A stretch of 64,000 nucleotides of DNA from contig NZ_JAHVXI010000008.1 of NCBI RefSeq assembly GCF_021032705.1, positions 62,001-126,000 of the forward strand. Reading direction: 5' to 3'. Under the pieces are notes generated by a model that ran no database searches, was not told where the DNA came from, and was given only the letters and a program-made list of their open reading frames with translations. Numbering within the stretch: the first letter of the stretch is position 1; each line of letters starts with the position of its first letter. Positions 33,814 to 43,411 of the stretch are shown in pieces. A program made the position numbers and the translations under genes. The stretch comes from Psychroserpens luteolus. GTDB lineage: Bacteria; Bacteroidota; Bacteroidia; Flavobacteriales; Flavobacteriaceae.

Positions 33814-35217
33814 TTAATCTCTTAACTCTTCTGTATTAGAAATAGTTTGAGTGCCATATTTATCAATGAGATAAATCAACGCGGTCATAGACGCTGCGCC
33901 TAACTCTAACTCTCTTTTGTTCACATGCTCAAAGGTATCATTACTAGCATGATGATGGTCAAAATAGCGTTGAGAATCTGGTCGTAATCCAGCTAAAACT
34001 ATGGTGTCATCTTTTAGAGGGCTAATATCTGCGCCACTGTAACCCTCTTCGAAGTAATGAATTAAATAGGGCTTAAAAAGCGATCGCCATCCCTGTATTT
34101 TGGCTAACATCGCTTCATTACATTGAAAGCTAAAACCTCTTGGTGTAAATCCTCCAGAATCACTTTCTAAAGCAAATACATGATTTTCATTTTTTTGTTT
34201 TGCAACCTCAGCATATTTTCTTCCTCCGCGTAATCCATTTTCTTCATTCATAAACAATACAGCTCGAATTGTACGTTTTGGGCGAATACCACTTTCTTTT
34301 AATAAGCGTAAAACATCCATAGATTGAACTACACCAGCACCATCATCATGAGAACCATCTCCTAAATCCCAAGAATCTAGATGACCACCAACAACGATGA
34401 TTTCATTTGGGAACTCACTACCTGTAATTTCACCGATAACGTTATACGATTGTACATCAGGTAATTGCTTACAGTTTTGACTAAAAAAGAAATTAAGATT
34501 TTTATTAAGTGCCAACATTCCACTTAGTAACTCGGCATCGTTTGTACTAATAGCTGCAGATGGAATTCGTTGACTTAAAGGAAGATCACCATAGCCCATG
34601 CTTCCAGTATGTGGATAATCATCCAATCTTAGATTCAGTGAGCGAACAATAGTTCCAACCGCTCCATATTTGGCCGCTTCAGCAGCTCCAGCGTAACGTT
34701 CTACAGAGCAACCACCATAAGCTTCGAATGTATTAATTAAATCGGCCTGCATTGGTCTGTTGATGAAAACAATCTTACCTCTTATCTTTTCCACGCCTAG
34801 AGCCTCTAGGTCTTTATAAGTTTTGACTTCAATTATTTTAGCCTTCACACCTCCATTTGGCGTTGCAACAGATCCTCCAAGCGCACAAATATTGACATTT
34901 GTAGTTACTCCAGGTGAAGTTTCAATATAAGCGAATTCTGGAGCTCCTCTCACCCAGCGTGGTACCATAACAGGTTGTAACCAAACTTTATCTAAGCCTA
35001 ATTTTTCAAATTCTTCCTTTGTATACTGAACCGCTTTTTCGGCATTTAATGACCCCGAAAGACGGCCTCCTATTTGATTAGATAAATGGTCTAACCACTG
35101 GTAACTCATTCCGTTAGTTAAAGAATTAGAATAGATTTTTTTTAAGTTTTCAGCATCAGTTTGCGCTGAAATTTGAAAAGCAACAAAAAGTAAGAGAATA
35201 GTAATAAATCGCTTCAT
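33814..35217 (-). CDS. Secreted M28-family zinc aminopeptidase/carboxypeptidase
   Basis: The 467-residue product has a signal peptide ending ISAQ. A PA-type insert lies at about 110-235. The M28 core follows, with its dinuclear zinc ligands visible: His279 and Asp281 in GGHLDSWD, Asp291 in DDGAG, Glu325-Glu326 in NEENG (catalytic base and ligand), the ESDSGG segment near 351-353, and a final histidine in DHHHASND near 440. It probably releases amino acids from peptides in the periplasm or outside the cell. The length is typical of the carboxypeptidase Q-like branch. It stands 70 nt from the DinB-like gene. Confidence 0.9.
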   Translation of the reverse strand: MKRFITILLLFVAFQISAQTDAENLKKIYSNSLTNGMSYQWLDHLSNQIGGRLSGSLNAEKAVQYTKEEFEKLGLDKVWLQPVMVPRWVRGAPEFAYIETSPGVTTNVNICALGGSVATPNGGVKAKIIEVKTYKDLEALGVEKIRGKIVFINRPMQADLINTFEAYGGCSVERYAGAAEAAKYGAVGTIVRSLNLRLDDYPHTGSMGYGDLPLSQRIPSAAISTNDAELLSGMLALNKNLNFFFSQNCKQLPDVQSYNVIGEITGSEFPNEIIVVGGHLDSWDLGDGSHDDGAGVVQSMDVLRLLKESGIRPKRTIRAVLFMNEENGLRGGRKYAEVAKQKNENHVFALESDSGGFTPRGFSFQCNEAMLAKIQGWRSLFKPYLIHYFEEGYSGADISPLKDDTIVLAGLRPDSQRYFDHHHASNDTFEHVNKRELELGAASMTALIYLIDKYGTQTISNTEELRD

Positions 35218-35290
35218 GTGATGGTGTTTTACATTGAAGCTTAAATATACTATTTTAAATAATGACCATTAAAAAAGAAATCATAAAAAA

Positions 35291-36169
35291 CTACTCATTT
35301 TTCAACTCATCGATATAGGTGTCTAGATTTGCTTTTATTTTGGCATCTAGCTCAGGTTCAATTATATCCTTATACTGAATTAGAGTGTCATATAGAATTC
35401 TTGCAACAATATAGCGCGCTATTGGCTTATCATCGGCTGGAATGGTATACCAAGGTGCATGATCATTAGATGTTCTATTTAAAGCATCCTCATAACATCT
35501 CTGATAATCATCCCAGAGCTTGCGTTCTCTAAGATCACCTGGTGAAAACTTCCAATGTTTATCCGCTTTACGTAAACGACGTAATAGTCTGTTTTTTTGT
35601 TCATCTTTAGAAAGATGTAGGAAGAATTTAAAAATTATAGTACCGTTGTCTGCAATGTGTTTTTCAAAATCATTAATTTGATCAAATCGCTTATCCCAAA
35701 AGGCATCATTAACATCATCAATAGAATGCACATCAGGTAAGTTCTCTCCTAAAATATATCCCGGATGAACTCTAGTTACCAACACATTTTCATAATGTGT
35801 TCTATTAAAGATGCCAAACTTTCCACGAGCTGGAAGTGCGATATAATGTCGCCATAAATAGTCATGATTTAATTCTAATTCGGTAGGAACCTTAAAACTA
35901 TGGACCACAATTCCTCTTGTATTAAAATCTTTAAACACCTCTCTAATCATACTATCTTTACCAGCGGTGTCCATACCTTGAATACAAATCAAAACAGCAT
36001 ATTTACCATGTGCATAAATGGTGTTTTGAAAATCGCCAAGTTTTTCTCTAACCTCTTCTAATTCGCTTTCAATTGTCTTCTTATCTGCCTTAAGATCAAA
36101 CTGAGTGGAGGTATCTTTTAATTGAATTTTTTCGGTAACTTTAAATTGATTTATGTCAATCTTTTTCAT
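35291..36169 (-). CDS. ppk2: Polyphosphate kinase 2 family enzyme
   Basis: PPK2 enzymes transfer phosphate between polyphosphate and nucleotides. From the ATG at 36169 the product has 292 residues, a normal single-domain length. Walker A is GMDTAGKD (residues 65-72), followed by the fingerprint IFNRTHYENVLV, a lid rich in arginine (LLRRLRKADKHWKFSPGDLRERK), and APWYTIPADDK. The class (ADP- or AMP-phosphorylating) cannot be decided by eye. An in-frame TTG 7 codons upstream overlaps the previous gene and is rejected. It is the last gene of a six-gene minus-strand run. Confidence 0.9.
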   Translation of the reverse strand: MKKIDINQFKVTEKIQLKDTSTQFDLKADKKTIESELEEVREKLGDFQNTIYAHGKYAVLICIQGMDTAGKDSMIREVFKDFNTRGIVVHSFKVPTELELNHDYLWRHYIALPARGKFGIFNRTHYENVLVTRVHPGYILGENLPDVHSIDDVNDAFWDKRFDQINDFEKHIADNGTIIFKFFLHLSKDEQKNRLLRRLRKADKHWKFSPGDLRERKLWDDYQRCYEDALNRTSNDHAPWYTIPADDKPIARYIVARILYDTLIQYKDIIEPELDAKIKANLDTYIDELKNE

Positions 36170-36176
36170 TGTAATA

Positions 36177-37340
36177 CTATTTAGATGCAAATAATTTTAC
36201 ATCGTTCTCACTTACTTCCTTTTCTCCAAGAATAATCAAACGTTCTACAACATTGCGCAATTCACGAATGTTACCAGTCCAATCATACTCTTGAAGACGT
36301 TTAATTGCTTTATCTGAAAATTCTTTTTTTGCAGTTCCTTGTTCCTCGGCAATCTTTGATGAAAAATGGTTTACAAGTAATGGAATATCCTCTCGTCTAT
36401 CATTGAGTGCTGGTACTTTGATTAAAATCACAGCTAACCTATGGTATAAATCTTCTCGAAATCTACCTTCGGAAATTTCAGTTTTTAAATTTTTATTTGT
36501 GGCAGCTACAACACGTACATCAACCTTAATATCTTTATCATTACCTACACGTTGAATCTTGTTTTCTTGCAAAGCACGTAATACTTTTGCTTGTGCAGAA
36601 AGACTCATGTCTCCAATTTCATCTAAGAAGATGGTGCCACCATTTGCAGCTTCAAACTTTCCTGCTCTATCCTTTACAGCACTTGTAAAAGCACCTTTAA
36701 CATGTCCAAACAGCTCACTCTCTATCAATTCTGAAGGAATTGCAGCACAATTCACCTCAATTAATGGTCCTTTAGAACGGTCACTCTTTTGGTGCAACCA
36801 GTGTGCTACAAGTTCTTTACCAGTTCCATTCGGACCAGTAATTAACACTCTAGCATCTGTTGCAGACACCTTCTCTATCATTTCTTTAATATGAGAAATA
36901 GCCTCACTCTCACCTATCATTTCATACTTCTTGCTCACCTTCTTTTTGAGCATTTTATTTTCAACAACAAGTTCTTTTCTGTCTAAAGCGATACGCACTG
37001 TATTGAGCAATCGATTTAAATCAGGCGGTTTAGAAATGTAATCAAAAGCTCCCAAACGCATCGTATTTACAGCTGTATCTAAGTCACCATGTCCAGAGAT
37101 CATAACCATAGGTGTTTCTGGTTTTATCTTTTTAACTGCCTCTAATACTTCAACACCATCCATTTTAGGCATTTTTATATCACAGAGTACCAGATCATAA
37201 TCCTCTTTTTTTATTTTTTCGATACCAACTAGTCCATCTTCGGCTTCATCCACCTCATAAGTATCGCTTTCTTCAGAGAGTATTTTGACCAATACTCTTC
37301 TAATTGCTGCTTCATCTTCTATTACTAAAATCTTTGCCAT
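36177..37340 (-). CDS. NtrC-type response regulator, receiver plus AAA+ domain, without DNA-binding domain
   Basis: The 387-residue product has a receiver domain (acidic pocket EDE at 8-10, phospho-acceptor Asp54, DYISKP) and a sigma-54-activator AAA+ domain: Walker A GPNGTGKE (169-176), Walker B TIFLDE (236-241) and the arginine region GRFREDLYHR (292-301). The loop that touches sigma-54, normally GAFTGA, reads GAFTSA (216-221). The protein stops at residue 387, a few residues past the AAA+ C-terminal helices, with no Fis-type helix-turn-helix. It must activate sigma-54 polymerase from solution or through a partner, or have changed function. No histidine kinase gene is adjacent. Confidence 0.9.
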   Translation of the reverse strand: MAKILVIEDEAAIRRVLVKILSEESDTYEVDEAEDGLVGIEKIKKEDYDLVLCDIKMPKMDGVEVLEAVKKIKPETPMVMISGHGDLDTAVNTMRLGAFDYISKPPDLNRLLNTVRIALDRKELVVENKMLKKKVSKKYEMIGESEAISHIKEMIEKVSATDARVLITGPNGTGKELVAHWLHQKSDRSKGPLIEVNCAAIPSELIESELFGHVKGAFTSAVKDRAGKFEAANGGTIFLDEIGDMSLSAQAKVLRALQENKIQRVGNDKDIKVDVRVVAATNKNLKTEISEGRFREDLYHRLAVILIKVPALNDRREDIPLLVNHFSSKIAEEQGTAKKEFSDKAIKRLQEYDWTGNIRELRNVVERLIILGEKEVSENDVKLFASK

Positions 37341-37342
37341 TT

Positions 37343-38227
37343 TTATATTTTAAATTTTATTCCAGTTCTTAAATAAAATGCATTTACATCATCTAATTTA
37401 AAAACTTCATTTCTATTATTATCACGTAATACATTATTTAATCTAAATGTATATCCTGCATAGCCATAAGCTACTAAATTTTTAGTAAAGCAATATTCAT
37501 ACCCAAGTCCACCAACTGCTACAGATAATGAAATATTATCAACTTGTCTATCATTTATAGTAAGTGGTCTTTGCAAGTGCGCGAAATAACCATCTAAACT
37601 CACAAAAGCTTGAAGTATATTACTATCTGTAAAATAATACTTAACATTTGATTTTGGAACTCCTGCAGAAAACGACCAATGGTAATTAATTCTTCTGTAG
37701 TAACTTACAAAAGGTAGCGGAAATGGCACACCAGTTGTGGCATTATACGTTAATCCAAAAATTAAACGAAAAGGACGTTTAACACTCTCATCTTCTCGCC
37801 TATCATTTATCGCAAAAACGCCTCCATTAAAAAAGACATCTTCAAATGTCATCTTATCTATTAATGTTGATGCAACTCTTGGATTAGCCTTAAATGCAAG
37901 TCTCCAATTTTCACTTGTCTTAAATGTATAGCCTATATTTAAATCGATAACATTTATAGTTTCTATCAGTGACCTATCAAAAGGATAAGTATCTTCTAAA
38001 TTAAGTATGATTCGATTATATTCTGCACCAACTACCAGATAACAATCTTCGCTTGTTTTTATAGGATAATTTACTAAAGCTCGAACTCTGGTATATTGAT
38101 CTTCGGATTTACTTTTTGGTATAAATGAATATTCTAATCGTGCAATATCTGTAAGTTGTGCTAGCACAGATTGTGTGAAGCAACAAAAAAATAATACAGA
38201 AAGAAATTTACACGATTTTATGTTCAT
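37343..38227 (-). CDS. DUF6268-like outer-membrane beta-barrel protein
   Basis: The 294-residue product has a signal peptide ending VLAQ. Alternating aromatic beta strands continue to the end (RLEYSFIP, YYRRINYHWSFSAG, YEYCFTKNLVAYGYAGYTF) and finish LRTGIKFKI, typical of outer-membrane barrels of the DUF6268 group. The ligand or pore function is unknown. It is 2 nt from the regulator gene and 39 nt from mscS, inside a compact minus-strand run. Confidence 0.7.
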   Translation of the reverse strand: MNIKSCKFLSVLFFCCFTQSVLAQLTDIARLEYSFIPKSKSEDQYTRVRALVNYPIKTSEDCYLVVGAEYNRIILNLEDTYPFDRSLIETINVIDLNIGYTFKTSENWRLAFKANPRVASTLIDKMTFEDVFFNGGVFAINDRREDESVKRPFRLIFGLTYNATTGVPFPLPFVSYYRRINYHWSFSAGVPKSNVKYYFTDSNILQAFVSLDGYFAHLQRPLTINDRQVDNISLSVAVGGLGYEYCFTKNLVAYGYAGYTFRLNNVLRDNNRNEVFKLDDVNAFYLRTGIKFKI

Positions 38228-38266
38228 AAATGATTTTTAAGGTTCTTAAATTTTAAAACAAAAGAA

Positions 38267-39151
38267 CTATTCAGGTTTTTGAATAATATGAATGTCTCTT
38301 TGAGGGAACGGAATAGAAATATTATGCGCTCTAAACAGTTTATCGATTTCAAAACGTATATCACTCTTCGGAAATTGTGCTTTAAAGCTATCTGCTAGTG
38401 TAAATACCAATTTAAAATCTAATGAACTATCTCCAAAATTAGTAAATATTACTGTTGGTTCTGGGCTACTAATCACATCTGGATGCGTACTAGCAGCTTG
38501 TAATAATAGCTTTTTCACGAGTTGCACATCACTTCCGTAAGCGACTCCAACCGAAACACTTTCTCTAGTTAATGTACCATTTTGCGTCCAATTGTATAAA
38601 CTGTTCGTTAAATATAAGTGATTAGGAATTACTAATACTTTATTGTCGATAGTGACTGCACGAGTTGTTCTTAATTTAATTTCTTCAACACGGCCAACTT
38701 TTCCTTCTATTTCAATAATATCACCCACATGAACCGATTGATCAATTAAGATAAACACTCCAGAAATAATATCTTGAAAGAAAGTTTGAAGCGCAAGTCC
38801 AATACCTATTAAAAGTGCTGCTGAAGCTGCAAAAACCGCTGTCACATTTACACCAACAGAATGTAAGGTTATCAATAAGATGATTATATAGATCAACCAT
38901 CTAAAATAGCCATATATGACATTAAACTTTCCTTTATCCTCTTTAGGTAAGTTTCTAGTAATAATCTTTAGAACCAGTCTAAGAACCAAGGTTGTAATAA
39001 AGATAACTGTAATTACAACTAGAACATCTAAAATTGAAATACTAATATCCTTACCGAAATCAATATGCTGTCCCAGAAATTCCTTAGTCTTTTCCCAAGC
39101 AGAACTTTCGGTTATGGTATCTTCTATTTTAGATAGGTCCTGAAACATCAT
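38267..39151 (-). CDS. MscS-family small-conductance mechanosensitive channel
   Basis: The 294-residue product has one N-terminal membrane helix (about 34-60), a second with WLIYIIILLITL, and the pore-lining third helix rich in Ala and Gly (FAASAALLIGIGLALQTFFQD). The cytoplasmic beta and alpha-beta domains follow (GDIIEIEGKVGRVEEIKLRTT, PNHLY). MscS channels open under membrane tension and protect against osmotic downshock. The start ATG (a second ATG follows directly) overlaps the stop of the upstream permease gene by one base, indicating translational coupling. Confidence 0.93.
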   Translation of the reverse strand: MMFQDLSKIEDTITESSAWEKTKEFLGQHIDFGKDISISILDVLVVITVIFITTLVLRLVLKIITRNLPKEDKGKFNVIYGYFRWLIYIIILLITLHSVGVNVTAVFAASAALLIGIGLALQTFFQDIISGVFILIDQSVHVGDIIEIEGKVGRVEEIKLRTTRAVTIDNKVLVIPNHLYLTNSLYNWTQNGTLTRESVSVGVAYGSDVQLVKKLLLQAASTHPDVISSPEPTVIFTNFGDSSLDFKLVFTLADSFKAQFPKSDIRFEIDKLFRAHNISIPFPQRDIHIIQKPE

Positions 39152-40467
39152 TAATATTTAATCCATTTATACAATTCTTTATAGCTTGGTTTTTTACCGT
39201 ACATCAAGATACCAACTCTATAAATTTTCGCGGCAAACCACACTGTAAACACAAATGTTCCTGCTAAGATACCAAAAGACAGTACTTGTTGCCATATCGG
39301 CACTCCAAATGGTATTCTCATAAGCATCACTACTGGTGATGTAAAAGGTATAAATGAAAATACCGTAGATACAGTTCCATGCGGATCTTCTATTACAGTA
39401 AAAATACCAACATAAACAGCTAAGATCAATGGCATGATGATAGGCATCATAAACTGTTGTGTATCTGTTTCGTTATCTACTGCTGCGCCAACAGCAGCAT
39501 ACAATGAACTATATAATAAATAGCCTCCAATAAAGAAAAACATAAAGGCAATAACCAAATTAGCTAATGGTAAATTAAAAAAAGATTGCATTGCCAATTG
39601 CATTTCATTTGCCATGTCTGGGTTTTGCAAGGCTTGATTCATGATTTCCTGTTGAGGTGTTTGCAATTCGGCCATACTAAGTCCAAATATCGCTGTAAGT
39701 GCAAATACTAAAATACTACCTAAAATTGTCCATATAGCAAACTGAGTGATTCCAGCCAAAGACGTTCCAATGATCTTACCCATCATTAATTGAATTGGCT
39801 TAACAGACGATATAATAACTTCAATAATTCTACTGGTTTTCTCTTCTATTACACTACGCATAATCATATTCCCATAGATAATTATGAACATAAACAATAA
39901 ATAACCTGCTGCGCCACCAAAGGCCAATTTTAAATAACTATCAATTTTTGAAGTTTTCTCTCCTGTAAATGTTTCTTGAGCAATAGTAATATTCGTTTCA
40001 GAAGCTTCAATTTTTTTAACATCTACCCCTCCTCTTCTAAGCTTTTCATCTCCAAGTTTCTTTTCTATTTTATCTTCCAAACTAGACATGATAGATAATG
40101 AAGGAGATTCATCTGAAAAAAACTTAACACTTGAGTAAATGCTTGAGGTATCACTACTTTTTTCTATGTACAATAAACCAAAATCTTCTTTTGACTTTAC
40201 CAGCTCTTTCGCAGTTTCAAGATTAGTATCTGCAGTAAGCATTATATATTTGGTATGATCAGTATTTTCAAATACATCACTTAAAACTCCTGTTTCATCT
40301 AAAACCGAAATAGTTCTATCCTTATCATTATTTAATTGCGATAGGTAGGCAACTACCGCTATAAGAGCAACCATAATCAACGGACTCACAAATGTCATAA
40401 TAATAAACGATCTGTTTTTAACCTTAGTGAGATACTCTCGCTTTATTATCAATGGTAAATGGTTCAT
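39151..40467 (-). CDS. ABC-2-type transporter permease (NatB/YhaP-like)
   Basis: The 438-residue product begins LIIKREYLTKVKNRSFIIMTFVSPL, the hallmark of this permease family. A first helix (near 25-45) is followed by a large extracytoplasmic domain (about 45-175) and then five or six helices from AAGYLLFMFII to the end. It forms the membrane part of an exporter with the ATPase encoded 1 nt upstream. The substrate is unknown; relatives export sodium or unknown compounds. Confidence 0.9.
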   Translation of the reverse strand: MNHLPLIIKREYLTKVKNRSFIIMTFVSPLIMVALIAVVAYLSQLNNDKDRTISVLDETGVLSDVFENTDHTKYIMLTADTNLETAKELVKSKEDFGLLYIEKSSDTSSIYSSVKFFSDESPSLSIMSSLEDKIEKKLGDEKLRRGGVDVKKIEASETNITIAQETFTGEKTSKIDSYLKLAFGGAAGYLLFMFIIIYGNMIMRSVIEEKTSRIIEVIISSVKPIQLMMGKIIGTSLAGITQFAIWTILGSILVFALTAIFGLSMAELQTPQQEIMNQALQNPDMANEMQLAMQSFFNLPLANLVIAFMFFFIGGYLLYSSLYAAVGAAVDNETDTQQFMMPIIMPLILAVYVGIFTVIEDPHGTVSTVFSFIPFTSPVVMLMRIPFGVPIWQQVLSFGILAGTFVFTVWFAAKIYRVGILMYGKKPSYKELYKWIKY

Positions 40468-40468
40468 T

Positions 40469-41395
40469 CTAGTTATTTTTTACAGTTTGAATAAAGATAT
40501 CGTTGGCACTAGGTATCACCTCAACAAAATGATGCACTTCAGCCTTAGACGTTAAAAAAGACAACAGATCATTAGAGTTATCTTGTGCATTTAATTTAAC
40601 ATTAAGTTTTACATCATCATTAAGATTTCTAAATGTCGCCGGCAATACTTCAAATTTCTCTTTTATCGCATTGGTTACACTTTCTATGGCACTAGTTTGT
40701 AATCCAACTTCAAATGTGTTGGTCTTAAATTGACGTTTAATATCTGTTAATTTTCCATCTAAAACCTTATTAGACTTATGAATTAAAGCAATGTGGTCGC
40801 AGAGTTCTTCGACAGATTCCATACGATGTGTTGAAAAAATCACAGTAGCTCCCTCATCTCTAAGTTGAAGGATTTCGTCTTTAATTAAATTAGCATTTAT
40901 GGGATCAAAACCTGAAAAAGGCTCATCAAAAATAAGGAGTTTAGGTTGATGCAAAACCGTAACTATAAACTGAATTTTTTGTGCTTGACCTTTACTAAGT
41001 TCCTGAATTTTTTTGTTCCACCAATCACCAATTTCCAGTTTCTCAAACCAGTATTTCAATCGCTTTTTAGCCTCCTGCTTTGTTAAGCCTTTGAGTTGCG
41101 CAAGATACAGAGCCTGTTCTCCAACTTTCATTGATTTATATAAACCGCGTTCTTCAGGTAAATAACCTATATTTTGAATATGCTCTGGTCGTAATGGCTC
41201 TCCATCTAAAAACACCTCACCAGTATCTGGCATAGTGATTTGATTGATAATCCTAATAAGCGTCGTTTTTCCAGCGCCATTAGGGCCTAATAGACCAAAA
41301 ATACTTCCCTTTGGAACAGCAATAGAAACGTCATTAAGTGCTCTAAATTCTCCGAAATTTTTAGATACGGAATCAGCGACTAAGAGGTTATTCAT
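40469..41395 (-). CDS. ABC transporter ATP-binding protein
   Basis: From the ATG at 41395 the product has 308 residues. Walker A is GPNGAGKTT, the signature is ELSKGQAQKIQ (Lys in place of the second Gly of LSGGQ), Walker B is LLIFDEPFSGFDP and the switch histidine lies in FSTHRM. The C-terminal ~90 residues are the extra domain seen in NatA-like exporters. An in-frame TTG two codons earlier is rejected. It is the first gene of the six-gene run to PPK2. TATCTTTA, one base off the -7 consensus, lies upstream near 41430. Confidence 0.92.
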   Translation of the reverse strand: MNNLLVADSVSKNFGEFRALNDVSIAVPKGSIFGLLGPNGAGKTTLIRIINQITMPDTGEVFLDGEPLRPEHIQNIGYLPEERGLYKSMKVGEQALYLAQLKGLTKQEAKKRLKYWFEKLEIGDWWNKKIQELSKGQAQKIQFIVTVLHQPKLLIFDEPFSGFDPINANLIKDEILQLRDEGATVIFSTHRMESVEELCDHIALIHKSNKVLDGKLTDIKRQFKTNTFEVGLQTSAIESVTNAIKEKFEVLPATFRNLNDDVKLNVKLNAQDNSNDLLSFLTSKAEVHHFVEVIPSANDIFIQTVKNN

Positions 41396-41520
41396 AAACA
41401 AGGTTTAGATTGGTTGAATTTAATAATGGTAAAGATAAAAATGTTAATGATGTAATGAAGCTAATCGGCTTCTTTTTTTAATGTTTACAGCGGTTTCAAT
41501 GAAATATATAAAAAACAAAA

Positions 41521-41548
41521 CCCACCCTTAAAACAAATTAAGGATGGG
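41521..41548 (-). terminator. Terminator downstream of dnaJ
   Basis: CCCACCCTTAA (41521-41531) pairs with TTAAGGATGGG (41538-41548) apart from one mismatch or wobble. On the minus strand a T-rich run follows, so it fits the end of the grpE-dnaJ transcript about 90 nt after the dnaJ stop. The rest of 41396-41635 shows no gene. Confidence 0.6.
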
Positions 41549-41635
41549 AAAAAATTGCTATGAAAAAGAAAAATTACCACTAATAGATATTAGTGATAAT
41601 TCAAATATAGTGTTTTTTATTAAAAAAGGGGATTG

Positions 41636-42763
41636 TTATGAAAACATATCTTTAACTTTTTCAAAAAACGATTTATCGCCACTTTCTGGCTTTGGCTCGA
41701 AGTGCTCATCATTTCTCATATTTTCAAAGAATTCTTTCTGTTGTTTATTTAATGTTTTAGGTGTCCAAACGTTAACATGAACCAATAAATCACCACTTCC
41801 ATAACCATTAATACTAGGAATTCCTTTTCCACGTAAACGCAAAATTTTACCCGATTGTACACCAGCCTCTACTTTGATTCTTACTTTGCCAGTAACAGTA
41901 TCAATTTCTTTTGAAGTTCCTAAAACGGCATCGGGTAAACTCACATACATATCATAATGTAAATTATCACCTTCTCGTTTTAAAGTGTCATGTTCTTGTT
42001 CTTCGATAACAACAAGTAAATCTCCTGAAATTCCATTTCCAGGAGCTTCATTTCCTTTTCCTGTTACTTTGAGTTGCATAGAATCTACAACACCAGCTGG
42101 AATTTTAACAGATACCGTTTCCTCTTGTACTTTTAGTCCTTGCGCGTCAGCATCATTAGGTTTCTTATCTATACTCTGTCCAGCTCCGCCACAAGTAGGA
42201 CAAGCCGAAGCGGTTTGCATACGACCCAAAATAGTATTTGTAACTCGAGTCACTTGACCAGCTCCATTACAAGTACTACAAGTTTTATAGGTTGTACCAG
42301 GCGCTTGAACTTTACGTTTTACTTTAATTTTTTTCTCAACACCTTTAGCGATTTCTTCGAGTGTTAACGCGACTCTAATTCTTAAGTTACTTCCCTTAAC
42401 ACGTCGTTGTCCACCTCCAAAGCCGCCTCCAAAACCAGAGAAACCTCCTCCGCCTCCAAAAGCTCCGCCAAAGATATCACCAAACTGACTGAATATGTCA
42501 TCCATATTCATGCCACCACCACCAAAACCACCAGCGCCTTCAAAAGCTTGATGTCCAAATTGATCATAACGTGATTTTTTATTGTCATCGCTTAATACCT
42601 CATAGGCTTCAGCTGCTTCTTTGAATTTTGCCTCTGCTTCTTTATCATCTGGATTTTTATCTGGATGATATTTTATAGCCATCTTACGATATGCCTTTTT
42701 TATTTCAGCAGCAGATGCACTTTTATTGATTCCTAATATTTCGTAATAATCTCTCTTTGCCAT
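41636..42763 (-). CDS. dnaJ: Chaperone DnaJ with a reduced zinc-binding domain
   Basis: DnaJ delivers substrates to DnaK and stimulates its ATPase. The 375-residue product has the J domain with HPD (33-35), a Gly/Phe-rich region (about 78-120) and the two C-terminal substrate domains. A type I DnaJ normally carries four CxxCxGxG motifs; here only two are present (Cys162/165 and Cys188/191). From the surroundings (APGTTYKTC before the first) they correspond to motifs 2 and 3, so zinc site I (motifs 1 and 4) is missing as a pair. I believe close relatives share this. It starts 5 nt after grpE. Confidence 0.95.
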   Translation of the reverse strand: MAKRDYYEILGINKSASAAEIKKAYRKMAIKYHPDKNPDDKEAEAKFKEAAEAYEVLSDDNKKSRYDQFGHQAFEGAGGFGGGGMNMDDIFSQFGDIFGGAFGGGGGFSGFGGGFGGGQRRVKGSNLRIRVALTLEEIAKGVEKKIKVKRKVQAPGTTYKTCSTCNGAGQVTRVTNTILGRMQTASACPTCGGAGQSIDKKPNDADAQGLKVQEETVSVKIPAGVVDSMQLKVTGKGNEAPGNGISGDLLVVIEEQEHDTLKREGDNLHYDMYVSLPDAVLGTSKEIDTVTGKVRIKVEAGVQSGKILRLRGKGIPSINGYGSGDLLVHVNVWTPKTLNKQQKEFFENMRNDEHFEPKPESGDKSFFEKVKDMFS

Positions 42764-42768
42764 GTCTT

Positions 42769-43314
42769 TTATTGTCCAATTACAACTTTAGGAAAACGTA
42801 TTACCTTATCTCCTAATTTATATCCTTTTTCAATAACATCAATAATTTTCCCTTTCAAGTCGTCGCTTGGAGCAGGAATTTGAGTTATTGCCTCATGATC
42901 ATCTGCATTAAATGCATCACCTTGAGCTACTTCTATTTTTGATAGTCCTTTTTTCTCTAATGTCGATAACAGTTTATTATAGATTAGCAATACGCCCTTG
43001 CGTAATTCTTCAGCTTCCTTATCATCTTCGATATGCAATAATGCACGTTCAAAGTCGTCAAGCACTGGCAACATTGATACCATAACATCTTCGCTTGCTG
43101 TTTTAAATAAATCGATACGCTCTTTTGTTGTACGCTTCTTATAGTTTTCAAACTCTGCAAACAAGCGCATAAATTTGTCTTTCTCTTTAGCTAAATCATC
43201 TTGCAATTGTTCTTCCAACGTTAACTCTTCTGTTTGTGTTTCTTCGTTGTTATCTACTATTTCTTCTTGCATTTGCGGTTCTTCTATAGTCTGGTTTTTA
43301 TCTTTCTTACTCAT
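42769..43314 (-). CDS. grpE: Nucleotide exchange factor GrpE
   Basis: GrpE dimerises and releases ADP from DnaK. The 181-residue product has a charged, disordered N-terminus, a long helix with [19 protein letters not shown], the family pattern [12 protein letters not shown], and the C-terminal beta domain with HEAITQIP and [17 protein letters not shown]. It is the first gene of the grpE-dnaJ operon and has a good promoter at 43353-43384. No CIRCE-like inverted repeat is visible. Confidence 0.96.
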   Translation of the reverse strand: MSKKDKNQTIEEPQMQEEIVDNNEETQTEELTLEEQLQDDLAKEKDKFMRLFAEFENYKKRTTKERIDLFKTASEDVMVSMLPVLDDFERALLHIEDDKEAEELRKGVLLIYNKLLSTLEKKGLSKIEVAQGDAFNADDHEAITQIPAPSDDLKGKIIDVIEKGYKLGDKVIRFPKVVIGQ

Positions 43315-43352
43315 ATTCTGGATTATTTTATAAATCTTCGATTTAAAGATGG

Positions 43353-43384
43353 CAAAAGTACTGCCATTATTATTAAAATGTCAA
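43353..43384 (-). promoter_or_regulatory. Promoter of grpE-dnaJ (TTG and TACTTTTG)
   Basis: On the minus strand TTG (43382-43384) is followed after 21 nt by TACTTTTG (43353-43360), which lies about 40 nt before the grpE ATG. It is nearly the same box as that of sucC. Confidence 0.7.
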
Positions 43385-43411
43385 AATGTCACCAAAATAT
43401 TTTCTTCGGAA

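Noticed and set aside
36559-36894. 111-codon open frame antisense to the sigma-54 regulator
   Set aside because: It is the complement of the AAA+ Walker region; codon pattern and context give it no support.
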